Below are positions 9,854 through 20,511 of a DNA stretch of 64,000 nucleotides, piece after piece. The stretch comes from Lathyrus oleraceus (Eukaryota; Streptophyta; Magnoliopsida; Fabales; Fabaceae). The stretch's first letter is position 1, and the number at the start of each line of letters is the position of its first letter. Position numbers and translations under genes: made by a program. Location of the stretch: NCBI RefSeq assembly GCF_024323335.1, contig NC_066582.1, positions 183,986,973 to 184,050,972 on the forward strand. The letters are read 5' to 3'. The notes below the pieces were generated by a model. That model had not been told where the DNA came from, ran no database searches, and worked only from the letters and a program-made list of their open reading frames with translations.

Positions 9854-11360
9854 ATTAAATGTTTCATTACATTTTTCATCGAAAATGAATTCAACATCTT
9901 TTATTAAAAGGCCAGTTAAAGGTTTAGTTATTTTGGAGAAGTCCTTGATAAAACGCCGGTAGAATCCAGCATGTCCAAGGAAACTTCGGAATTCTCTGAT
10001 AGTTTTGGGTGGTTTTAGATTCTCTATGACTTCTATATTAGCTCTATCTACCTCAATACCTTTTTCGGAAACTATATGTCTTAAAACAATCCCTTCGGTG
10101 ACCACGAAATGACACTTTTCCCAGTTTAGCACAAGGTTCACCTCCACGCATCTCTCAAGGATTTTCTCAAGGTTAGCAAGACAATTGTGGAAATCTAATC
10201 CGCAAACCGAGAAATCATCCATAAATACTTCCATGATACCATCTAGGTAATCTACAAAGATTGACATCATGCAGCATTGGAAAGTAGCTAGGGCATTACA
10301 GAGGCCAAATGGCATTCGTCTTTAGGCAAAAGTCCCATAAGGGCATGTAAAGGTTGTTTTCTCTTGATCTTCAAGGTGGATAGGTATTTGGAAGAATCCA
10401 GAGTATCCATCTAGATAGCAGAAGTAAAAGTATCTGGCTAGACGTTCCAACATCTGGTCTATAAATGGTAAAGGGAAATGATTCTTCCTGGTTGCTTTAT
10501 TTAACTTTCTGTAGTCTATGCACATCATCCATCCTCCTTCTATTCATTTTGCTACATGTTCTCCTTTATCGTTTTGCACGACTGTGATGCCTCCCTTTTT
10601 AGGTACTACATGCACAGGGCTCACCCACTTACTATCCGAGATATGATAGATTATACCTGCCTCAAGTAACTTAAGAACTTCTTTTTTAACAACATCACTC
10701 ATTATAGGGTTTATTCTTCTCTGATGTTCTCTAGAGGGCTTTGAATCTTCTTCGAGCGAAATCTGATGCATGCATACGGATGGGCTTATACCTTTCAGAT
10801 CAAAGATATTATATCCTAAGGCTGAGGGATATCTTCGTAAAACATCTAAGAGTTGGTCTGTTTCTTCTTGGCTCAAGGTAGCACTGACTATAACTGGACG
10901 GTTCATCTCTTCATCGAGGAACTCATATCTCAGGTTCTTAGGCAGTTCCTTAAGTTCTAAGGTTGGTTTCTTAGGGCATGGCATAGGATCTAGGGTAAGG
11001 GATAAACATTCGTAAAGGTTATCATCGATGTAGGGCTTCCTAAAGTTATCATCTTCCAGTATGAGAGTTGATGGCAACTTAATCGTTTTTATGATTTCTT
11101 CTTGTTCTATTTCCCTAACGCATTCATCAATGATATCTATGGCATAACATGTGTCTCCCATCACAGGTGCCATAAGAAATTTTGAAAGTATAAATTCTAT
11201 TTTCTTGTCACCTACCTCAAAGGTCAACTTTCCTCTCTTGACATCTATTATGGCTCCTGCAGTCGATAAGAACAGTCTACCTAGAAGGATTGGTATATCA
11301 TTGTCCTCTTTGATGTCCACGACAACAAAGTCAGTAGGGATAAATAACTGACCTATCCTA
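9854..11360 (-). pseudogene. Athila copy B pol fragment: end of protease, RT, start of RNase H
   Basis: One frame runs through 11360-9854, interrupted by stops at 10546-10544 (a CGA arginine codon in copy A is TGA here) and 10324-10322 (the tyrosine of the copy A motif FAYRRM). RT motifs remain readable: [31 protein letters not shown] and catalytic FMDDFSVCG. The frame ends at 9854 where copy A inserted, just into the RNase H region. Upstream it is cut at 11360/11361 by solo LTR-A and resumes at 16,224. The frame is preserved across that insertion if its 4,858 bp are ignored. Confidence 0.88.
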
Positions 11361-11365
11361 ACAGG
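11361..11365. repeat. Left TSD (ACAGG) of solo LTR-A
   Basis: ACAGG here is repeated exactly at 16219-16223, flanking the TG...CA ends of the 4,853-bp solo LTR. Five-base duplications are typical of LTR retrotransposon integrases. Confidence 0.9.
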
Positions 11366-14040
11366 TGTAATACCCCAAAATTTACCCTTCATTTTTTTGG
11401 AAGCATGGGATTATGTTTCACACTTCATTAGCATCATACTAGGTCATACTCATTCCATACTACATTAGTGACTTGGGAATCAGGTTTTGATTGATCACTC
11501 CTTAACAGAAGGAGCCCACACAAAGCAAGATTGATAATTGGACCTCATTTTCTAAATATGCAAGTCTCAAGGGGTCTCAAGGGGGTCCAAGTATCTTATT
11601 ATGGTCCCCAGTTCATTAGTGAAGGATTCAGAGCTATCAGAGCGCTCATCTGGATTTAATCAGGAAATTAGGGTTTCATGGCTACCTGCAACAGGCAATG
11701 TTTGGTCGGAAGTAGAGGAGCTCATCCATGTCATGTTTGGAGAGGCATCTTAGCCTAGAAAGACTCACAATTATCTCAGAAAGATCCATTGGCAAGCAGT
11801 GCAATCAGTTCCCGATCAATTTTGCCCTAAAATTAGGGTTTGGTATAAAATTAGTTTATTTCTGATTCTTTGGGTGAAACTCTTTTCCATGGCCCTCCAT
11901 GTGTCCACAAGGGTCTACATATAAAAAATTAGCTCTTTATTTGAACCAGAGGTGCTTCAATTGATCATTGGAATCGGGAATCAGACAGTTTGGGAAAATT
12001 CAACTGTGGGGCCAGAAAAGTCAACTCCTGACATTTTGAGAGTGGAATCTCAAAATTCATGCCTAGGGGAGCCTACATGTGAAATTTGATCAAGGTTGGA
12101 TCATGGATTCATCATTTAATCAGGAATTGGAAAAGTTACTTAATTTGGAAATGGTTGACTTTCCATTTAGGGCAAGTTTTTATGATTTTTGCACTCACTT
12201 TAAGCCCATTTTCCATCAAGAGAAAAGCTCCATTTGAAAATGTCTCCCACATGAAAGTTGTTCCTCTTGTTCCAAGCTTTCTAGAGATATAAAGGTTGCT
12301 CCATTTGGATCAAAATTGAGAAAGTTATGCTAAGTCAAAGTGGGACATATTTTTAGGACACTTAGAAAAATTTCTAAGTCAAAAATATTCAAAGTTTGTC
12401 AAGACTTCTTGGCCAGTTTACTTGCACTTCAAGGCATCAATGGAAAATGTTTTCTTCACAACAATTGTACCTTGCCATGTTCTCTTTCACATCCTTTTGG
12501 AATAATCTCATTTGGATCCATGGTTTGAGAGATACATTCACCTAAAGTGGGCACCATGACATGACTTTCTAGGCAGATTTTAGGCCAAACTGGCCCAGCC
12601 AGTTCTGCATGATGAAACCTGAACTTGAGGCCCATTTTCACCTTCTTCCATTGATCATTTCAACTTGTGCTCAACATGAAATTTGCTAAGCTTCATGATA
12701 TCTTGCTACTGTTTGCATTATTTCTCCAATTGGTGACTTGGGCATCAAGTTACACGGCCATAAAGTCACCATCTTGGACTGTTTTCTTACTTGCCAAGCC
12801 ATACATAAAATCAGCACACGTTTTTTCCTAATGTGGCCATGCTTTGGATATTTCATTCACTTAAGTTGGCCCAAAATAACACAAACCTAATACACCTCAG
12901 TTTGCTTCACTTGGTTTATGGACAAATCATTATGTCAAAGCCCATTTAAACACTTGGATCCACCCTATTTAAGAAGATGAAAACCCTAACCCTAGAGGCA
13001 TTGGTGAATTTTCGTGGCAAGCAAGGCAAGGTAAGCATCTAACTCTATCTCCCATGGCCATGAATTGATTCCTATGCTTATTATCATTAATGTTCACCAT
13101 GCTATTCTCATCTATGCTCATCATTATTATCAATACTGTTATGTTCATGTTTGTTCCATCATCATTACCATGCCAATCATGCTTGTGTTCTTGTTATTGG
13201 TGTTGCTGAATTTTTTCGCCCTAGTCGTGTCCATGTTGTCCTCTTGTGGTCAACTTTTCTCCATGATTAAGCCATTATTTTTACTAAAACAAATCACCAT
13301 GATAATCTACACATTTCGTACTTGGATTTTGGTTTTTATTTCATCTCATTTGGTGCATTATAGTGGTAGTATTATTGGGTGGAAGTTGGAGAAAATCCAC
13401 TGATTTTCGTGGCTGCATGAAAATGCATGGTGCTAGGGTTTGTTTTGTGGATAAGATGGACACGTGTTACTTCATGGGCCATTAGATCTAAGGCGCGGGT
13501 TTTAATCTCAGTTGTCCATCCCTATTTTGTCATCTAGTCACTTAAATTGCCTTGCCCTATTGATAAATGTTGACATGTTTTATTTAATTAAAATGTTATT
13601 TCAAGTGTCACATGCTGACTTAAGCTGATTTGGACCATGGGCCTATGCATTTCGCTTTTCACACCCCACTTTCAAGGCCCACCAACAATCCATTTTATTT
13701 TCTTTTTTTAATTCCATTTAATTTCTGTTTTGCTTTTAATTATTTAAAATATTTTATTTGTCCATAAAATTACCCAAAAATATTTTTTACTTTTCTTAAT
13801 GTCTTATTTAATTTTATTTAATTTTTATTTTCGTATTTATTAAATATTAGTATTTTATTTTAATTTATTTATTCTAAGTGGTCCATTTTAGCATACATTT
13901 TACTATTGATTTTATTTTCATGACTTAAAATTATTTTTAGCTTTTGATTTTTGGGATGAAGGTTGACCACTGTCTCATGGTCAACCTGACCTTTTCTTGG
14001 AATTTTATTTCACATTTTCAATTTATTTTGGATTTATTTT

Positions 14041-14390
14041 TGACCTAGTTTGGTTGGTTGACTTTTAATTTGACTTCTGTTTTATTTTAATTAATTTATA
14101 TACCAATTTTCATTATTTTTAAAATCTTTTTGTGGGATGATGATGTCCTTTCCCCACCTTATTTAGTTTAATTTTTCATAATTTTCTTGATTAATTTACT
14201 ATTTATTCTTGAGTTATTTCTAACCTAGTCTTGTTGGTTGACTTTTGGTTTGACCTTTGTTTTGTTTCAATTAATTCAGTAACCAATTTTCATTATTTTA
14301 AAAATATTTTCAAGGGATGATGATGTCCTGGACCTACCTCATTTAGTTTAATTTTTCATAATTTTCTTGATTAATTTTCTATTTATTTCA
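14041..14390 (+). repeat. 180-bp tandem duplication in LTR-A
   Basis: Two head-to-tail units start at about 14043 and 14223. Each runs from CCTAGT.TGTTGGTTGACTTT through CCAATTTTCATTATTTT and GATGATGATGTCCT to TTTTCTTGATTAATTT. They are clearly similar but diverged. The sequence is AT-rich and not coding. Confidence 0.8.
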
Positions 14391-15537
14391 TATCTTTTAA
14401 GTTGACTTGAATGTTCAGTTGACTTCTTTATGATCGATGTTTGACTTAGGGATTGCTTATGGCAATTGAAGAGATCTTTTGTTCCTCCCTTGTCCATCTC
14501 ATATGCCATGTATTAGAGTACTTTTCATCTTGATTTTATTTGGTCCTTACCTCATTTCCCGATTAAATTATTCAGTGATCCTTTGTGTGCATAGTTTCAT
14601 CTGTCTGATTCATCTGTTACCTCCTATACTTGTTCCTTTCATCCATGCTTCTATTGTTTGGATTGTTTAACATATTCATACTCACATGCATTGTTTAATG
14701 TTCCATTATTTCATTATTTGATTATTTGGTTTGATTATACACTTGTTTAATTATCTGATATGATTGATAACTGTTGCGTACTTGTATGATGATTGAGGCA
14801 TATATTCTTACTGTTTGATAACTGTTGCCTCCTTGTATGATGTATGAGGCATATATTCTAATTGTTTGATTGCCATGGACCATCCCCATTCATAACAAAT
14901 GTACCCATCTCCCATGAAGTGTATAATATTTATTCTTTCATTCTTTATTCATCTATTAATACAAGAATTAAAACGAACATCCGATAACCATTTCAAAACA
15001 AGATCAAAAGCTCGATCCAACATCGAGTAATCATTTTCAAAACCTAACAGAACCAGCACGTATTCATCTATCCTTTTGTAAGTCGATTTCTTCATGCATC
15101 GCCATCTACCTGTAAGTCGATTGCCTCAGGCATCGCCATCTATCCTTATCCGTGACTCCTCTCCTTGCTCCATCCGTCGACTCTTGTTCCGTTTAGGTAG
15201 CACCTATTAGGTAGAACCCTTTGTATGATAACATAGGTAGAATTCCCTTATTCTTTGCATGCTAACATTAGGTATATGTTCCCCTCTGTAAATCCTAACA
15301 CATAGGTCCACATTGCATGACAACTCTAGGGCAGAGCTTCCCCACTTTTAGAACTTTCGTGCGTCTCCAATCTTGTGGCATGTCAATCCGTTCTATTGCA
15401 AAGAGTTAACTGCCTAAGACTCGATTCAGCGAGCTGCGACACCTACTTCTAGGACGTTGAACACATTGCCCACTCTCCTTTAACACGGCTGGTGTCCTCT
15501 TTTGTAAGTCCATGTTCAGATGGCAATCCTTAACCCC

Positions 15538-15920
15538 TAGTTAGCCGAACTACGACAACTCTGAGTCTCATGTTCAGATGAGATACGTAGGCATGAGATG
15601 CGATGTCTTGCCGAGTTTGACTAACAACTAACAACTAATCCTTGCTTGCTTTCGCCCTTGTTGCGATTCTTTTCTCTCATCCTCGTTGCGATCGAGACCT
15701 TCCCTTTCTCTTGCCCTAGTTGCAATCGAGACCTTTGTTCCCGTAGTTAGCTGAACTACGTTTTGCTCTAATTCTCATTCCAGATGAGATACGTAGGCAT
15801 AAGACGCGATGTCTTACCGAGCACACTTCTCTTTAACCCATAGGTAGCCGAGCTACGGAGACTCTGATTCTCATACTCAGATGAGATACGTAGGCAGTGG
15901 ATGCGACATCCTTGCGAGTC
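15538..15920 (+). repeat. Three copies of a hairpin module in LTR-A (R/U5 region)
   Basis: Each ~80-bp copy has a CTACG-ended hairpin, a CTCTGATTCTCAT stretch, AGATACGTAGGCA and a GATGCGATGTC element. The clearest hairpin is CGTAGTT/AACTACG with a five-base loop at 15742-15760. Copies lie at 15538-15615, 15741-15822 and 15840-15920. The same module is seen in LTR-C (minus strand, 50840-51000) and, weakly, in LTR-B (31590-31640). Confidence 0.7.
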
Positions 15921-16218
15921 ATTTTCATTTTCTTTTAACCTTCTTTTAGCAGATAGTACATTAGATATTACACACACCCTTTAGACTATAACAACAAGAG
16001 TGGATCCCGTAGAGTACTACGGATGCGTAGGGGTGCTAATACCTTCCCTTCGCATAACCGACTCCCGAACCCAAGATTTGGTTGCGAGACCTTATCTTTT
16101 CCTTCTCTTTAGGTTTTCTTCGATCGTTTCGTTTCCCTCATTTGGGATAAATAACGAACGGTGGCGACTCTTCTGTTTTTCTTTTCTCGCCGGTTGTTTT
16201 TTTGCACCAGTTGCGACA

Positions 16219-18091
16219 ACAGGGACATCTTCTAATATGCCTATCAGATACTTAACAGATCTATCGGCTAACTGAAGTGACATCTTAGTAGGCTGTAATT
16301 CTCCTAAGTTTAACCTCTCACAAACTGCTAAAGGCATTAAGCTCACACTAGCTCCTAAGTCTAGAAAATCTTTTTCGATGACGTGACTTCCCAAAAGACA
16401 AGGAATAGAGAAATTTCCAGGATCTTTATCTTTTTTGGCTAACTTATTCTCGGAAATAGAATTGCATTCCAAGGGCTTCAGATCGTCGAGTCTACGTTTA
16501 TTGGTAAGGATGTCTTTGAGAAACTTTGCATAAGAAGGTATTTGGGTGATGGCTTATGTGAAAGGGATTTCTACGTGAAGTTTTTCTATAACCTTAATGA
16601 ATTTATGATACTGGTTATTGATGGTACATAAGTTTTGTCTTTAGGTTCTTCTCCTTTTTCTTGACCTTCCTGTTTTTCAGATTCCTCTGGTTCCTTTACT
16701 TCGTCAGTGGGTTCGGTATATTCCTTAGAAGTTTTGGGTTCATTCAATCTTGAGTTAAATGACTCATCATAAGCGGTCCCACTTCGTAGGGTAATGGCAT
16801 TGGCTTGTCCACTCGGATTCTGTTGAGGTTGTCCAGGGAACTGTCCTCTAGGCGTAGTCTGGGGGGCTTGGTTTAAAGCTACCTGAGAGATCTGGGTTTC
16901 AAGCATCTTAGTGTGAGTAACTATTTGGTCAACCTTGGTTCCTAACTGGGTAATCAGTTCGTTAACATGAATGTTCTGGTTCATGGACTCTTTGTTTTGT
17001 TGGGTTTGAGCAGTGATAAAATTTTCCATAATTTTCTCAAGGCTCGGCTTTGGTGGCACTGGTTGCATAGGTTGATTTGGTCTTGGGGCTTGGTAACATG
17101 TTTGTCTCGGAGGTGAATTATTTTGGATAGGGTTATTGTTCTTATAGGAGAAGTTCGGGTGATTCCTCTATCCAGGATTATAGGTATTCGAATATGGGTT
17201 CCCTTGAGCGTAGTTCACTTACTCAGTGTTGGTTTCGTTTAAGAGACTACATTCTGCAGATTGGTGTCCTTTGGTTCCACATATCTCACAATCCGACGAA
17301 ACTACAGCTGCAGTATTCGGGTTTGTACACATATGCTTGACCTTGAGGGCTAACGCGTCCATTTTAGCTTGCATCATGTCTATAGAGCTTAACTCATGTA
17401 CTCCTCCTTGGACTTCCTTCTTCTCAACTGTCGCTCGTCCGACTCCCCGTGATTGATGGTTTTGAGCCATATCTTCGATGAGGGCACTAACTTCAGGATA
17501 AGGTTTGTTCATCAGCGCACCGCCTGCGGCAGCGTCGATGGTTATCTTAGTGTTATAGTGAAGTCCATTATAGAAGGTCTGAATGATTAACCAATTTTTT
17601 AAACCATGATGTGAGCATGCTCTTAACAGCTCTTTATATCTCTCCCAAGCTTCGAACAACGATTCTCCTTGGTTCTAGGTAAATCTGGTTATATGGTTTC
17701 GAAGAACGGCGGACTTACTTGGGGAAAAGTATCTAGCAAGGAATACTTTTCTAAGGTTGTCCCAAGTTGTAATAGAATTGGGTGGAAGGGAATCTAACCA
17801 TGATAGGGCTTTATCTCTGAGGGAGAAAGGGAATAATCTTAAACGGATTGCCTCAGGAGAAGCTCCATTGGTTTTAAAAGTGTCTGCTAATTGGAGAAAA
17901 TTTTTTAAATGTTGCTTTGGGTTCTCAGTAGCGAGACCTGCGAATTGTCTCTGTTGCACTAGTTACAAGAGGGAGGGTTTAAGTTCGAAATTATTAGCTG
18001 GGATGGTTGGGTTTACTATACTAGAACTAGGTTCTTCGTTGGATGGTTGGGCGAAATCCTTAAGAGGTCTATGATTTTGATCTTCGGCCAT
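16219..18091 (-). pseudogene. Athila copy B gag and start of protease, degenerate
   Basis: The gag ATG is at 18091 (MAEDQNHRPL). The frame continues to 16586 with stops at about 17960, 17675, 17219 and 17175. Recognisable parts are the capsid-like block ([47 protein letters not shown]), a zinc knuckle CEICGTKGHQSAEC and a Pro/Gln-rich linker. A deletion near 16,590 removes the proline-rich stretch seen in copy A and shifts frame. The next part (16472-16224) is the protease with DLGASVSLMP. It is cut by LTR-A at 16218/16219. The element is old and non-functional. Confidence 0.88.
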
Positions 18092-18255
18092 AGCTCTCCT
18101 AATCCTATGGAAAAATAAACGTGCACGAGCGTAACGTTCAGGTTCTGCTAGAGGATATACTAAGCTTTCGGTGCTGCGAGTTCTTCGTATTGACCGGCAG
18201 GTAACAACCTAAGTCTAAACGATATAACAACAGGGTACAAAATTTGACGAAATTG

Positions 18256-18273
18256 GTCCTGGCAACGTCGCCA
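18256..18273 (-). promoter_or_regulatory. Decayed tRNA-Asp primer site of Athila B
   Basis: The plus strand reads gtcctggcaacgtcgcca, with about four mismatches to the tRNA-Asp 3' end recalled for copy A. It sits six bases from the LTR end at 18280, the same spacing as in copy A. Confidence 0.75.
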
Positions 18274-18279
18274 AAAACT

Positions 18280-18540
18280 TGATGCGTGCTTTTCGCAAGT
18301 ATACGAACGCGTCAGAGTAATATAAAAGATTGTCGAATCCACAAAGACCAAGTGTCAATCTATCGTTATCTATTGTTACGATGTTTATCTAAGGTAATCA
18401 AAATAGGGGTTTTTAGCACAATGAAAAATAAAGTATTAAAATAAATTCGATTTATAAAGACAAGTTCGAATGTAATTCACATAATCAATTAATAATCCAA
18501 GTACTTGCTAATAGAATTACTTACGGGCAGTGTTTCCTAC
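18280..18540 (-). repeat. Athila B 5' LTR, inner part
   Basis: It begins with plus-strand TGATGCGTGC six bases after the primer site and runs to the CCTAC target site (18536-18540) of LTR-B. The rest of this LTR resumes at 32000. The two parts together give about 1,698 bp, close to the 1,771 bp of copy A. Confidence 0.85.
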
Positions 18541-20511
18541 TATAAGACCCTAATTTTGACCCTAAGATCCCTCATGGCATCATAACATTGCATTTGCATC
18601 TTGCCTCAAGGATCATAGCATCTTGGCTCCTTACCTTTGGGTGGGATATCTTGAGAGTTGGTTTGAGATCACCAAGTATGCTTGAATTATATATTATTTC
18701 TTTTCTTACTTTGTTTACTAACCAAAAGCACAAAAATATGTCACTAACATCTTTTGTTTGTAGCTTGAGCAGTCACAAGATTCAAGGCTCATAGAAGCCC
18801 CTGTGCTCATTGATATGTCTAGGTGAAGATAAAAGCAAGCTTGGAAATGGTTCACAAAGATCTCATTCAAAAAATATGCCTCCCAAGTATCTCAATTCAT
18901 CATTTTGATCAAAGCAACCCAAAGGGTTTGAGGCTTGTTTCCCAAGGAAACCCTAATTCATTTGTTCATCAACGGTGCCTTGCTCATGAAGCAACCTCAA
19001 CCCATGATCAAATACAATCAAGGGAAGTTCTTACATTCATCATTTCATGCATATTTGAGCTTATTTGACTGTACTCAATCATCAATTCATCAAGATTTGA
19101 GGCATGGACTTGAGAAGTTGATCAGTCAATTCATCTGACTATTTTGAAGTACACTGAGACCTAACTTTTAATGTGTTTGTCAAATGAAGATGACCCCAAG
19201 ATAAAATATGTTAATAAGAACCTTATGAACAACTTTCATGTTCATAAAAAATTTATTTGAAGCTTGTAAGGTCATCATCCATTTCAAAACATTATAGGTC
19301 ATTTTGACTGAAACCCTAAATTTGGGTCAACTTCCCAAGGACATAACTCATTCATTTTTCATGATTTTGAGGTGGGATCAAATGCATTAGAAATCCTAAT
19401 ATGTCTAATTCAATTTTTATGTTGAAAAAATTTTCAAAATCCTAAAATAAATACATGTGATAATGCAAAACATTATAGGTCACTTTGGACCAAAGGCATT
19501 GAAATATGAAAAAGTCCAACTTCAAGTGCCCATAACTTCTTCATAAAAAATCCAAATGATGCAAAATTTAAGTCCAAATTGATTTTCTTGAAATTATCTA
19601 CAACTTTGATGTTGAAGGGTTTGTCATTTGGAGCTTGCATCATTGAAACAGAAGTGCTTGAAGTTTGGCCATTTTTGAAATTTTCACATGTACATGTTTT
19701 GCACCCTACACTTCATGATCAATTTTCACCAATTTCCCATTTCCAAATGAAGTTTTGGTCAACATGACAATTGATCCTCATGCCACAGCTTTCCATCCAT
19801 TACCCATAGGGCTATGTTCACTTTTGGAAATACCATTTTCCAAGGGATGAACAATTTGGTGCATTTTTGGAAACCAATTGAAATTGCATTGCATGAGCTC
19901 AGTACACATAATATGCACGTCCAAAACACATTTGCTGATGATAAGAATTCATTTTCAAGTTGAATTGGGCCCTCCATGCGCCTGTACAGGCCCATGCATG
20001 GAGGCCCTTTTCATCCATGCACATGCATTACTCATGCATTCAGCCATCATTTGCTATAAATAAGTTCTCCATGCTTCACATTTACACAACCTAAGGGCAC
20101 CTGTTATGCTGCACGAATCATTCCATAACCATACTCAAAGGAACTCACTCTTTCTTTCAAAAATTTCAGATCTAAATTTCAATTTCCTTGATTGATTTTT
20201 AGATCTATAGTTCCTAAGCCTTGCTCACCTTGATCCTAAGACTACACTGCAAGCAAAAGCATCCAAGAATCATGCTCACAAGCTCCTCATTTCAGAGGTT
20301 TACATCCAAACTTGTTTTCTTCAAATCTACTTGTATATAGCTTATTTCTTGCATTTGCTGGGTTGTCTGAAGTCCTCTCAATAGAGGCAATCGTTTTGTG
20401 CTTTGAATTTTTGAATTCCATCAAGTTCCAGTTGAACACCATAAAATTCAAGCTATGATTTCTTTCTCCATGGAAGTCTAGAGTGAAATTGGTTGGTACA
20501 GGGGTGATGTA
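18541..20511 (+). mobile_element. Solo Ogre-type LTR-B, left part
   Basis: It starts TATAAGACCCTAATTTTGACC. Ogre LTRs usually begin TG, so the second base looks mutated (G to A); the CCTAC duplication at 18536-18540 and 31995-31999 fixes the boundary. TATAAATA lies at 20055-20062. The Tekay element interrupts it at 20511/20512. With the right part (29056-31994) it makes about 4,910 bp without an internal region, so it is a solo LTR. No coding sequence is recognisable. Confidence 0.85.

Larger units (their letters stand above)
11366..16218 (+). mobile_element. Solo Ogre/Tat-type LTR, LTR-A (4,853 bp)
   Basis: The ends are TGTAATACCCC and GCGACA, flanked by a perfect ACAGG duplication, and no internal coding region exists between them. 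The size and the terminal GGTGGCGACTC region match Ogre LTRs. Inside are a TATA-like TATTTAAG at 12965-12972, followed within 10-25 bp by a telo-box (AAACCCTAA), a 180-bp tandem duplication (14041-14390), a ~53-bp duplication (14765-14870) and three copies of a hairpin-bearing module (15538-15920). It probably arose by recombination between two LTRs of a full Ogre inserted in Athila B protease. Open frames inside are short and not coding. Confidence 0.88.

Noticed and set aside
13065..13403. 112-codon hydrophobic plus-strand frame in LTR-A
   Set aside because: No conserved motif and T-rich sequence; it lies inside a solo LTR and is most likely chance.
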